A DNA stretch of 64,000 nucleotides, taken from Symbiodinium natans (taxonomy: Eukaryota > Sar > Dinophyceae > Suessiales > Symbiodiniaceae). The translations under genes were made by a program, and so were the position numbers. This document shows positions 20,471-32,120 of the stretch, in pieces. The stretch is from the NCBI GenBank assembly GCA_905221605.1, contig CAJNDS010002152.1, forward strand, positions 310,001 through 374,000, written 5' to 3'. The notes under the pieces were generated by a model. That model had not been told where the DNA came from and searched no databases. It saw only the letters and a list, made by a program, of their open reading frames with translations. Each line of letters opens with the position of its first letter. Position 1 is the stretch's first letter.

Positions 20471-23400
20471 CACACCCTCTTGCTTGCCCGCAAGGTACCG
20501 ATGTGCGTACAGCGACATCAGTTCACGCAGCTCTGAGTCCTGTCGAAGTCTCCACTCAAGCAAAATGAACGACAGCACGCGAATGCAATGCCAGCGACTG
20601 TCAGGGTACGCCAGTGCCTTCTGCACCAACTCGCAGAAGGTCAGGCTTTCAACGCGAATCACGCTGGCCTCAGCTATGGCCTGCCCAAGGCACCAGAATG
20701 CCATCAGCCAAGGCCGGAAGAAGCGACCTAGCCTGCGCCACGCCGATGTGCTGGAAGGGGCTCCATAGGACCACTTCGCAAAGGTAGTCTGCCTTTGCGT
20801 TCGGATACAGTTCGCTGCCCCGTGCCAGCCTTCCGAACTTACGCTGCAAACAACGCATCACTTGCACAGACTTCTGGTGTCGGTACCGCCAGTTCGAGCC
20901 AAGATGGGCGTTATTCTGGGGCACCAGCCTTGCCCAAGACCTCAGTTTCTTCATGTCTAAGCGCTCATGCAAGCATGGGCAACACAACCTCACAGCTGGC
21001 GTGTCTGGCAAACCACAGGAGTCTTTAAGTCTTCATGATCCCAGGGTTTGCCAAAGGTCCTATAGAAACTCTTTAATGGTCTCCCATGGGGTACACGGGT
21101 CTCGTGCAGCACATCACCCGCTGGCATCTAGCCCCTCATTAGGAAGGCAGCGTCGCACTAAGCAAACAAGCAGGTGCCCCTGGCCAGCCCCAGGTTCGCA
21201 GTTTCGTGGACTCCTGCAAACCTCGCAATATTTCCGGCCCTCTGCCCCCAAAAGAAAGCCAGCGAACTCATACCTCCATTATTGACCTGACTTCAACCAG
21301 CCTGTACTACCATGACTGGATACCATGGTCAGGCAACCGTGCAAGGTTCATGGAACCGAGCCGCCGTTGACCGGCCAGGATCCACTTCAGCATCTGTCGG
21401 CAAGTCCGGCAAAGACACGGTCCTCGCAAGGGTACTTCTCATCACAACCATACAGATGCACTGCCTGCAGCAGCAATAAGCTTATCAGGCAGCAATAATT
21501 ACTATGTAAGCAGATTCGGGCGCCTCCGCTGCTTCGACAACTCTCTGTCTTTGTCATGCACGGTATAGCGAATGGCACCCGTCTCAATGAAGAACATGTG
21601 TCGAGATGCGTCCACGAGACCTCGCGGACCAACCCCCCCGTGTGAAATCAAATGGTCATATGATGTCATGGGCTGCTACTGCCACACATGCTCTCTTTGG
21701 CTGCGGCTGAACAGCGGATCACCAGCAGCTAAGTCCATTGAGCTTAACGTCTGCGCGCTCATACCTTCTTCCGGAGCTCTGGGCGCAAAACACTTGAAAT
21801 AAAGATGCCAACGTGTACTGCAACCAGGCGGCGGTTTAGAACGGCCTGCCGGGGGGCTGCATGGCATTACAGCGGCTGGCATGCCATTCACTGGAGCTCT
21901 GCTTAGCAACCTGCATCTCTCCCCATCTCTCTGAAGACCAGCCTCATTCATGCCTGCGACTTGATTGAACCTTAAGTGATGGTACAAGCAAGCCTGGGAG
22001 GTCGCGACATGTCACAGTACGCAATCGGGTCAGGATGGGTCAGGGCAGCTGATGCCGCGCCAAGACGCACAGGATGCTTCTTGAGGTTGCGGTAGTGAGT
22101 GTAAAAGGTCAGCTCGTTCCTACCCATCGGCTTTATGCACTTGAACACATACATGGCACTGCACAGTGCGTCCTGAGCTGCTCCGTGAGAGAACTGAGGA
22201 TCGTGATGCGCCTCGAATACACTCGAGCCGGGGGAAAGGCAGCGAGAAGTATGTCAGAGGCCCTGCGCAGGTGCGGACAGGGAATGACAGCAGCCCGCAA
22301 TATTCTGACCAAGTCTCCCCTCCGGAACACGATCATGAGAGGTGCTCGTGGCCTTGACATGCCGGAAGATGCAAAAACTGGGGTAGAGCGGCGGGACTTG
22401 CTCAGACTCTGGGTGTTCAGCATACTCCACGTAACGCAGAACCTGCAAGGACAAGCCAACTATGTCACCGCTGGGCCGCTACTGCCGCTGCTGCGGGCTC
22501 TGCCCCTTCTCTTTTTGCAGCCAGGGGTGCTCGGAAGCAGAGGTCCATGGGAACCTTCTGCTGCTTGAGGTAGCGGCGGAGCAGCCAGAACCTGGACCCA
22601 CGATCTCTCTCTCCCTCTCTCCCTTTTTGACAGGCCCAAAAAACAATGCTTTGTAACCAGGGCGGCCTCAACTCGAGGAAATCTCCGGCAAAACACAGCG
22701 CTCCTTCGCTCCTACTGTGGGGCGGCAAAGCCTTGCTGGTCCGAGGCCAGCACTGCTTGGAGCGGTCGGCTTGCATGTTCCGGAGCTGGGACATGGATCC
22801 CTGAGCACACGATGCTGACATGGGGGTTTCCGAAACTAGGGGTACCTTATTGGGGTCCTTCTAATGATCCCTTCTATTTGGGGAACTATATTAGGGTTTT
22901 TATGAATGCATCTCCAAGAATGTCCAGGTCCCTGATGCTCTTCGAGCTATAGTTGCTACGCGGTATGCGTCATACCATTCCAAATTGTCTCAGCAATGGC
23001 ATTTTTCCTGTATTTCTCTTCGCTCGTGTTCTACCGTAACCAAGGGACCCGGCAAAATCTCTCTCTCTGCAGCGCAAGCACTTGTAGAGTATTTCAGTGA
23101 GCCTGTTTGGTACAGCACTAGTATAAGACAGGAAGCTGTAACCTGGGTGGAACTTACCATAGATTTCATCTCCAAATATGGCTGCATAGGAGGTTTTCTC
23201 GACGAAGGCAATTGTATGAGCAAGCTCTCTGCCGCTTTCCGTAGCGCAGTGCTCAAGTTGTTCAAAGAAAACCGTATTCCTGTGCAACGTTTCCAGAAAC
23301 TGAAAAGACTTCTGGTTTTTTCAACTGCGAAAGTGGCTGGAGTCGGACTAGTCAAAAAGTGGCACGATGTCGACTTTCTCATTGCCACCTTATTCAACCT

Positions 23401-25860
23401 TCCTCACTGCCTACTTCAGCTGAGATGTAGTCCGAAACCAGCCAGAAGCAATGCTTACATGACGCTGTGGGAACCCATATTTCCGTTCAGAAACCCCCGG
23501 GAAAGTGATGCATGATTCGCCACCGAAGAACTTAATTAGCTGACCTCGAGCTTTGAAAAGCTTTGCTCGTTGCTACTCGCAACATTGTTCTCGAAAGCCC
23601 CGTGAGGCTGAGAGTGACTTGGCTAAATATTAGGGTCCCCTATTTTCATCTATTTTCGTAAACAGTGTACTCAGCCCCCTTCTCAGATCCGGGCAGTAAT
23701 GGAGCTAATGAAGGAGGAGAATAGGACCAGACCAGCAATCAAGACCTCTGAGCAAGAGGTGTACGTCTCACAGATGCTGCCGAAGCGAGGTGAACTTTCT
23801 TGGATCAGGTGCAGCTTGGGCGCCAAGATGGCAAAGCAACGTTCAGCAACATTTTGCGGATGGACCTGAAGGCTCCGAGCCCTCCATGGCAGTGGTGCTC
23901 CCAGCAGCTTGAGGGCCCCGCATCCATGGAGGCCGGTGTGAATTGCGTCAAAGACCAATGGAGGCTCGTGCCTGGGTATGTCGCAACAGCTGAACACGGC
24001 GTGAGATGCAACCCAAAGGCCAAGATGAAAATTGCCATACTTGCGCATGAAGAAAGCCAGGTCTCTGTAGCGGAAAAACAAGTCTGCGTCTACCTTCTGC
24101 ATTTTGTAAGCCTGGGCCGCAGTGCCAAACACGCACACACTGAACGTCAAGCTGTGCATCATGTTTGCCTCCCTGAGCAGATTGCAACCGCAGCACGTCC
24201 AGCCAATTGTGTAGGGGCTGCCCCAAGCTCCCGATGAGGTAGAAGGTCGCCGCAATGAAATGATTGACCAGAAGCAGCATGAGCTTAGGATACCAGCAGC
24301 TGCTTTCGCTTTGAACAAGATCAAGTACCAAACCTGCCCTCAGTGCCTAAGAGCGGGACAATCATACGGAAGATGTTCACCAGAATAAAGACCGCCTGCA
24401 ACAGAGGCAACCTCTTCCGTGTGGCGTGCAACATGCTCAATTTTTGCCCGAGACAGTTCACACACCTCGGACGTGATCCGATCCTTGATCATCGCCAGGA
24501 TTCGCTTGAGTTTCACCTGACGCCGTGACTTTTGCAGCACAGCATGACCAGCCTGCTGCGCCAGAAGACCGATTGCTGACATGTTGCGTCACACGGCGTG
24601 ACGACTGATGCAACCAAGCTGCAAGACGAAGAAGCCGGACAGTCCGAACCTCGCTGCAACTCGTGGTCTTCTACTGCAGCTCAACACTTCGCGGCATCGG
24701 AACCCGACTGCTACATTGGGAACGTCATTGGAATGTCAGGGCACCACTCGAAGAGATCGCAGCAGCCTGTTGACCGATCCCGGGTCGGTTGCTTCCTGTG
24801 ATCCCGAAATATTCCTGGGAGGCTCGGGAATGCATCAGACGCTTCCCCTCACAAAGCACTACGACGACATCCTAGGACGTTCGTCGTAGTATGCGACGTA
24901 GCGACTAGCTTCAACATGCCCAAGTGCTTGTTAGTAGCCAGCTGTAATGGTTACCGAAACTTCAGCAGAGCGGCACAATCGTGAAGATCCAGTCTGGGCC
25001 GCAGACCAGCCTGCTCTTTGAGCTTCCAGGCTTTCAGGCTCTTCGGTCCATGGATGAAGCTTCTTGGGCTGTGAGGTTCCAGAACGAAAGCTCTCTAGAG
25101 TTCTGAGATCGGCCGAGAATCAGATCCAGAATAAACCAGGTCTTCCTGGGCGTGGCAAACCCTGTACTGGACTTAGCGCTTCGCCTGAGCCCGCGCTTTC
25201 GCTGACAAATGCTTCCAGGCAGCAGATAGTTTATGAATATCGGCCATGGGTGCAAGTTGACGGTGCCTCTTTGAGTTCAGAAAGCATGCACAACCGATGT
25301 CTTCCACCCTTCATAGGGGTGGCAGATAACATCCTCGCCTTCCTGGACAAAGCCCGTGATCAAGGACATTCCAATATCGCAGGTCCAGAAGATCTGTGTA
25401 ATCCAATCCATCCTTTGTGGTGCCATTGCTTACTTCATCCGTACACGGACTCACATGGCCACTTCAAGCTCCCTTCTCTCCAAAAACTGGTTGTCTTGCT
25501 TCCGCCAGGATGCGTGTCCGTGAACAAAGTGGGATCCTCAGTTTCCGACCGAGGATCCCAAAGGAACAAGGCCACGGATCTATCAGTGATCTATCGGACC
25601 CCTGACCTTTATCCGATTTTCCCCCTGTAGTGCTGCTGCGGAACAGGGTCAAAAGCAGTGAGCGGGATGGTCACGACATCCTCATGCGACAGTGCAGGCC
25701 GGACGCGCGCAGGCCGGACGAGCAGCACATGGTCCCCAAAGAGACGAGAGCAGGGCAGAGAAGCTGACATGAGCCGGGCAGCATAGAAGAGGAGCAACAT
25801 GGAGATGAAATCCCATGCCACTCCTTGGCTTTGGCATCGGAAAGGCTGCAAAAATATGGT
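20138..25860 (-). CDS. Six-TM cation channel with C-linker and probable cyclic-nucleotide-binding region
   Basis: Minus-strand exons recognised by homology and phase: S1 (about 25855-25783, AWDFISMLLLFY); 25680-25645 (DVVTIPLTAFDP); S2 (about 25425-25295, ITQIFWTCDIGMS); about 25260-25224; 25145- (KTWFILDLIL); S4 24649-24623 and 24516-24464 (RTVRLLRLVKLKR); S5 24338-24197 (LMLLLVNHFIAATFYLIG); a turret piece near 24,060-24,130; pore 23971-23922 (SLHWSLTQFTPASM); 23865-23824; S6 23745-23695; C-linker 22800-, 22591-22531 (FWLLRRYLKQQKVPMDL) and 22442-. A CNBD-like end region follows: about 20850-20733 and 20680-20476 (WSPFQHIGVAQ|AIAEAS). The fold is that of EAG/HCN/CNG-type channels, but the filter lacks the K+ signature GYG/GFG. 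Most introns have GC donors; one is only 52 nt. The gene probably starts further upstream and its 3' end is unresolved. Confidence 0.85.
20437..20468 (+). repeat. (CA)n microsatellite abutting a splice donor
   Basis: About 15 CA units on the plus strand. On the gene strand this is (TG)n beginning a few nt after the donor GTGTGCATG of the CNBD channel exon ending near 20,476. It may modulate splicing at that donor. Confidence 0.85.
22820..22910 (-). mobile_element. Introner-like element copy near CNBD channel acceptor
   Basis: Reads ATGGGGGTTTCCGAAACTAG, then GGGGTACCTTATTGGGGTCC, CTATTTGGGG and TATTAGGG: the same family as 12,074-12,186 and 34,821-34,925. It begins 20 nt upstream of the acceptor at 22,800, which precedes the exon encoding SMSQLRNMQ. 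The matching inverted end lies at 23,629-23,665 near the donor of the same intron. Confidence 0.65.
23629..23665 (-). mobile_element. Partial introner-like end near CNBD channel donor
   Basis: On the gene strand this reads GTTTACGAAAATAG about 30 nt after the GC donor at 23,694, followed by GGGGACCCTAATAT. It is an inverted match to the element end at 22,820. The roughly 894-nt intron 22,801-23,694 therefore has inverted element ends near both splice sites. Confidence 0.55.
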
Positions 25861-26095
25861 CCCTACATTACCCCTAAGGTCCCTTACAAAAAAGCCGGCT
25901 TGCAGCGGAACCCCCCTGCTGCGGTCAGACAAGCCCGTGTGTGAGAAGCAGTCCCTCTGACAATCTTGCCTCTCGTTTGGAGCTCCCTATGCGCTCCCCC
26001 CGGCGTTCTCAACTTTCGACCATGCTTCGCCTGGGGCCATGTGGTGAAAGGATGAAGCCATACGGCGCTTTCTGCACCATCTGCTCCTGTCAAAC

Positions 26096-26320
26096 GTGCA
26101 CCCTCACGCTTTTCCCTCCCCCCCCCCTTCCGCGATATGCACTCTGCAAAAACCCAGCTGCCTCCCAGGTTTCTTGATGATCAGTCGTGGCGGCTATAGA
26201 CCTGCGCACGGCTGGCATCAACCAGCTCGGCACGAGCCTCGACAACGCTGCGTCACGAATTGGAAGCCTGATCTGCTCATCCTTAATCTCCTCCAAGTAG
26301 GCCGTGCTTCTCCTAGGGCA
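26096..26320 (-). CDS. Coding-like fragment upstream of the CNBD channel
   Basis: A minus-strand frame contains AYLEEIKDEQIRLPIRDAAL, a charged helical stretch that looks coding. It may belong to the cytoplasmic N-terminus of the CNBD channel. The region 25,870-27,640 otherwise shows no exon I can place. Confidence 0.3.
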
Positions 26321-27644
26321 CAGTTGCGGTAGCATGCTGTCTAGAATCTACTGCCAAATCAGCTGCAACATCTGCCCCCCATGGTGTCCCGATGTGCTGC
26401 GACATCCAAAGCTCACGGAGGGAAAGGCCATCGGCAATTGCCTGACAGAGGGCACAAGAAACCCGAAGCCCCGCGCCAGGGCATGGCCGTGCCTTTTGAA
26501 CACTGGAGATCCTCTTGCAGCTCTCCCCCTTGCATCAGTGCTGGACAGATTCCCAAACATGCCACTCCACGGCTGTTGAACCCGTCGTCCCAGACATTTA
26601 CAAGGGTTTGATAGTCAAGCCTCTACATGGACCTCATGGAAACAACTGCACTACAACGAACACATGGCAGGGCTGCACCCAACTCGTTTGCATTGCTTTG
26701 AGTCGGCCTTCGTCAGTCCGGGATGCAGGTTCGCAAGTCTTCCCCGAAATGCTGAGAGCTGCACTCATCCTCTATGATGCCTTCAAAGGTCACCTATGCG
26801 AAACGGCTGCAAAGTACGAGCAAAATCACACTCCTGTCCTGCTCCGCATGCCTCCAAGCTCCTTCGCTCCCGAGGCACCGTGGGGCTCAGATCCATTGCC
26901 TGTGCACTCAGATCCAGTGCCTGTCAAGCTGAACATGGCGGTGCATGCTTCGAGAAAGCCGTCCAGATGCCTTGTATTTCTCGATTTCCGTCCTTAAAAG
27001 GCCCAGACACGCAAAATGTTAGCGCTCATGCTGTTTCAACTGCCTTCTGGACTCTATGCCTGTGTGCAGCACAGGCACCGCAATCGAGTCAACTCCTCAG
27101 GAACTTCGAACGCAAGGAGCAAACGAAGCTGCTCCACAGTCTGGAAGTTCAGAAACAATTGGTTCAGAAAAATCGGGCTTCGGGGGAAAGATCCTAAGTG
27201 CCCAAGAACAAGAGGATGCCACTGATCTAAGAACAGGAACCTTCACTGATTCAATTCTTGGAAATATTGTCACCCCAACCGGGGTCGTTGGGTCTCACCA
27301 GCTACCACGACGACTACGCTGATCCCCATCTGCCATCAACCTCCGCGAATCGAGCCGCACCTAAGACTCCGAAGGTTCAGTGGATGGCTCCCTCTTGCAG
27401 CTGAAGGCTAGTAATTCCAGGCTTCAGAAGTCATGGGCCCAGTTTGAGCATGTGGTTGGAAGGCACAACCCTGGGTTTCAAAGTTTTCAGATGGTTTCAA
27501 GAGGCTCTTCAAGCCTTTCTGCTGGATTCTCTCTACGTGGGCTACGCCGACCGAAAGTATGCGGCTCGCGTGGCCGTCGGCATTCCTTAAGGGCTCTACA
27601 CCGGACACACCGGACACCTTGAAAACTTTGACATGAGATCCTTG

Positions 27645-27770
27645 CAACACGGCCAGACGAGAGACGTCAACATGGTGCCGAGATGCCTGCTCTCTCTCAT
27701 CATTGAACGACTCCAGTCTTGCCAAGAGCTCGCGGAAGCCCGTTTTCCTGACTGGCTGAGGTTTTTTCAA
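27645..27770 (-). CDS. Coding-like coiled segment, possible N-terminal exon of the CNBD channel
   Basis: The minus-strand frame reads FRELLARLESFNDEREQASR, a typical amphipathic helix, immediately downstream in transcription sense of a TTTAGGG array. N-terminal coiled segments of this sort are common in large dinoflagellate channels. There is no ATG at the expected spot, so it would be an internal exon or begin elsewhere. Confidence 0.35.
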
Positions 27771-27772
27771 AG

Positions 27773-27807
27773 CCCTAAACCCTAAACCCTAAACCCTAAA
27801 CCCTAAA
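27773..27807 (-). repeat. Interstitial CCCTAAA array
   Basis: Five nearly perfect CCCTAAA units, the cleanest telomere-type array in the window along with that at 33,975. Confidence 0.95.
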
Positions 27808-27809
27808 GA

Positions 27810-30300
27810 GAGGATGTGTAGAATCTCCAGCTGAGAGGCGAAGCATCTGCTTCAGATTCCATCGATCGAGCCCAGGCTCCCTCTTAACCCGGCTTGGGCG
27901 GCGCAGAAAAGCTTCGGATTGCTTCAGATTCCACACCCTAAGGGACCCTACGTCCTGCAACTGGCTACACTTGTAGCTGTCTACGCTGAGTCTGCACGAA
28001 CTATCCCTGAGTGCTTTATTGTGAGTAGGAAGTAACTGAGGCCACTAGCTTCGGACGCCATGTTCGACACTGCTCCGGCTCGAAAGCTTCGAGCCCCATG
28101 GTGCGGATGCACGAGATACTTGTTTGGGAAAATCGAAACCCTCAAGAAGCACCGCTGCAACTTCTGCTTCACCTCAACTGCCTCTTGCAATGACAGGACT
28201 GCGCCGGAAGCGCCATCATCAATCGCCAACGTTTGGGACACTTGGGCTCTGCAGGCCTCCAGAGTGCTCTCCGAGGCCCCGCCCAATAGCTCAAACGCAA
28301 AGCTTTGAGCCAAGTACGGGCGTTCTGGCGGCAAAGGCAGAGTTCGGGACACAAGCACCAGTCAACTCCATGCTGTACCGTGTCACACTTTGGAGGGCCC
28401 CACTCCCTAAGCATAGGCAAGGCAGCAGCGGGCTGGCACCAATGATGAGGCACATCGTGCAGACGCACGCCAGGATCGATCTCGCCTGGCTGCCATGCAT
28501 GCAGTGCGGGTGCCAACGAACACAAAGGAGTACCTGTTTGCTCTGCCTTGTTCAGTCATGGCTTTGCGGGCTTCTCTGCTCTGGGTGGGCCTATTCAATA
28601 TTGGCATCGTTTCCCTCATCTCTGCGGTCGGATCTCGAGGTTTGTGCTTCACAGTAACACAGGTTGGAGTGGGAAGAGTTTCGGGGTCATGGCAGTAACC
28701 TGTGGATCACAACTTTTGCCGACCATGTCTGAATGCCCTTTCCACCAGAACGATATTGCAAACTCCCACAGGCTGAACAAGCAGACTCACAGGTTCATGT
28801 CGTTTGGAATCTGCACATGTTATTGTATGCCCAAAGCTCAGGCCTGCAGTGACGAGCAGGTGCAAAGCTCGAGGCACGTGGACTCAATCCTAAGCGAGCA
28901 TTCTGGCGCAAATGCCAGGGCTGCGTGCTTCTGCTTTTGCGTGGGCCTTCTACGGCAAACTGCAACACAGCTCGTGCCCGACGCTCTCAATTGTTTTGCT
29001 CGTGCCGCAAGGTCTGCCATCTCCGACCAGGAACATCCCTTTTCATTTGGATCGTGATATGCCTCAATGCATTTCCAACAAACGACTGGTACTGGTAGTG
29101 ATCTAAATGCTCTATCTTCGTCATTTGAACCTACCTGGTGAAACATGGAAGCAATATGCTCCACTGGACGAATTGTCTACCAGCACTACAATACTTGTAC
29201 TCACGAGACGTCTTCGCAGCTGCCCTTCTACAACCACCCACCAATCATCATGACGTGTAGCCACACCTCGCCCACGATGAAGCGCCTTCACTAAGAATCA
29301 TTAACATCTCATTCAAGCAGACAACAAGAAGCATTTGCACTGACAGATGTCTTTACCCACTGGTTTCAAAGGACGCGGCAGGTCGTTAGCCAACCTTGGC
29401 ACCGCTGACTTGCATCTCATGTAACAAGACCAAATCCGTACTTCTTTCCCAATGTGTGACTCTTTCGAACCACAAGGTCTGGTCAGTCATGCTCAGTATA
29501 CTCAGCTGGCTGCTCGAAGAAGCCTTCGCAAGCGTGACTAGGGATCCGGCATGGATGCCAGAGCACTCCTTGATGAAACGCTCGTGAAGCGACTTGGCCT
29601 AGCTCGTCTGCCGCAGCGGCAAAGCGGCAAGGGTCAGTTTTCACAGTGGCACCTAGAACCGCACCCCCAGCAGTCTGACCGCCTGTGTTGCTGCACAAAA
29701 GAAATGCAGCAGCCCTTTCATCACCTGCAAACACATCATCGTCGCAGTCCCTGTGAACCATGCGGTAACTGCTGTCAAGCAGTTCAGATTTAAACAAACA
29801 ATTGGAACAGTATGCTTCGGTTATGCTCTTGTGCCGTAAAGTCTAGAGACTGCAAACGCTGGGCCGGTATCCTGTTGAATTTGGTACCGCCTCGGCACGT
29901 TTACAGGAAAGACAAGCGCACTTGCACATAAAGCGACTGAGTTCTGAAAGTAATACGATATATTCAATGTGCAAGTGGCCCGTGGTGACTCACTGCACTA
30001 AAGTCACTACAGAGTCGTGACAAGTCCGCGCACGGAGCTCATCAGAACGGAACACGCAGGAAGTCCTGTGGCAGACGCAAAGATGTCGTCCCCCGGGCAT
30101 TCTGAGAGGTGTGTGAATAGTGCAGGAAGGCTATTAGCAGACGGGCCTGATCTTTTCAAACCCTCAGCTTCACTGAGCTTTGAAATTCAGGCCATATCAA
30201 ACACAAGCGAAACACGTCAGGAGATCACAGGACCTCAGGAAGAACGGCAGCCCTCCATGCGCACTCTATCGTAACCGCAGATCTCGTTGACCGTTTGATT
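27810..30300. other. No assignable gene; scattered coding-like pieces
   Basis: Minus-strand pieces near 28,320-28,090 (LGGASESTLEACRAQVSQTL) and 29,100-28,960 (MADLAARAKQLRASG) could be exons. They match no family I know and could not be linked. Nothing convincing lies on the plus strand. Confidence 0.35.
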
Positions 30301-30306
30301 CCTGAG

Positions 30307-30352
30307 GTCCCCCTTAGGGGGACAGTCTTCTGTCTGTCCCCTTTCAGGGGAC
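30307..30352. repeat. Two adjacent perfect hairpins
   Basis: GTCCCCCTTAGGGGGAC (30,307-30,323) and GTCCCCTTTCAGGGGAC (30,336-30,352) are consecutive inverted repeats with GC stems of 6-8 bp. They lie in the spacer just downstream of the Ser/Pro-rich gene's stop codon (gene on minus strand, stop at 30,512). They might act at the RNA level in 3' processing or be remnants of a small element. Confidence 0.7.
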
Positions 30353-30511
30353 GGGGAAGATAGCGATGGGCTTGGACGAGCTAGGACAGAAGCGGAGACT
30401 CAGAGGTTGCCGCGCGCGAGAGTTCCTGACCGGATTGTGAGGAAGCACATGAGACAGACAAGACCTGGTTAGCTTCGCAAGGAGTACGACACCTCTTACA
30501 GATGATCCAGA

Positions 30512-31730
30512 TTATGACACCCTTTTTTTGGTGCCGAATCGAAAAACGGAGCCGTTGAATTCAGGGCCCTGCAGTAGCTTAGAGAGCCAGCCCGCCTTGT
30601 GGTTCGGCAGGTGGCCCAGCGACTGGTCCGAAACACTCTTGGATGAGGTCCTTCCACTGTGCATCTGCTTGGACCCTGCCCGGGACGGTGGGCGTGATCC
30701 CATCGGCTCGGATACTTCACGAGAGGGCTTCCTCTCAATGCCAGGCAGAAGCCTGTTCACTGGCTTGGGGTCACCCTTGCTCAGCAGCAGCTCCATCTCA
30801 AGCAAGGTCTTCTCAGCTCGAGGTGACTTGCTTTTGAGCTCGGATGTGCTTGGTCTGTCCAGTACTTTAGGCTCAGCCTCTCGGGGTAGCCTTGAGTCAG
30901 TCCAAGTCCTGGGCAACGTCAGCTTCTTGGATTCGGACGGGGACGGGAGCGCCCGAACCTGCAACGTGGGGGATTTCTCCCGAAGGTTGCCCAGGCTTCC
31001 AGCCTTCATCATCTTCGGGGAGCTCTTGGGCGATGTCTTGGGCGTTCCCTTTGGTGAGCGGCCAGCTGGTGGTGGCAAGCCGTCTTCAGAAGCCCAAGGG
31101 CTCGGAGTCGGCGAGGCCTGGCACCGGAGCAGCAGATCATGAACAAACAGCATGCACTAGGGTTTACTTCGACATTCCGATCCGTGTGTGGAGGGGGGGA
31201 GAGGTCTCTCTATCATAAGAGTCATCATGCAGGCCCTCGCTTATGATGGATGATGGAGTGTGACCCCTCATGCTGGAGAGGACTTTCTCCGCATCCCAAC
31301 CTGACTGTCGGACTCCGATGCATCGGCCTCTCAGGATGCTTTCAATGGACTTTCTGATCGAAAGTTGCTACCACCGTGGGTGTACAAGTTAATTATACCA
31401 GTTCGAGCAGCCCCTGTATTTTAATATTCTTACAGACTGTTCCTGGACGAACTGACATCACCCCCCCCCCCCCCACCCCTGCCTCACTTCCGAGCGCGAT
31501 CAAATCCGACTCCAAGGGCATCAAGGGCTGCTTTGCTCTTGGAGGGGAATGGACGGGTCCCTTGGAGTCCATGGACAGCTTTGACGATCCACGCAGAGGC
31601 CGCCCAGACTCTAAGGCCGAGGATGATGTGCGGGAGTCTTCTGACGCACGATGTGCGATCTGCTGCATCTGCGCGTCTGACACCTGCCTCACGAGCCCGA
31701 TTGCTTGCGAGCAGCTCGTCCTAGGCACGG
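30512..31730 (-). CDS. Ser/Pro-rich, probably disordered protein (at least two exons)
   Basis: The last exon runs from an acceptor CCAG|G near 31,121 to a TAA stop at 30,512-30,514. It has low-complexity Ser/Pro/Lys sequence: KTSPKSSPKMMKAGSLG, repeated SP and SK motifs, then a more ordered end (AGWLSKLLQGPEFNG). An upstream exon near 31,720-31,460 begins after CCTAG|G and contains RQVSDAQMQQIAHRASEDS. I recognise no domain. The composition suggests a phosphoregulated scaffold or cytoskeletal protein. Absence of stops over more than 600 nt on the minus strand and phase-compatible splice motifs support a real gene. The 5' end is not identified. A poly-C run (31,460-31,474) near the donor makes that boundary uncertain. 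Confidence 0.65.
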
Positions 31731-32120
31731 GTGCGAACCATAAAGGAACAGAGAAGAAACACACAAAAGCACGTGTATTGACACCATGAACGAACTTCGG
31801 ATGAACCGCTCCAAGACCCCGGCACTGAGGAGATGTTGCTGAAAGCACTGCCCGTGCTTAGGCGACTGACCTTCCGCCGATCGCCTTAGCACGGAGAGCA
31901 CATTGAAATTGATGTAAACTCTACAAAGCCAGGAGATTGGCTGGAGATTGGGAGATTCTGGAGGTCACGGTATGCCGAGGGTGTGCATCTGAGAACCAGA
32001 GCCCTCACACTGTTTCTCCACTGCGTGGCCTCTCGTGTCCCTCAACCTTCGCCACCAACCTCATGTGCTTACTCCTTCGTATCTCAAGTGTTGCTCGGCA
32101 GGCGAGGCAACTCGGCCAAG

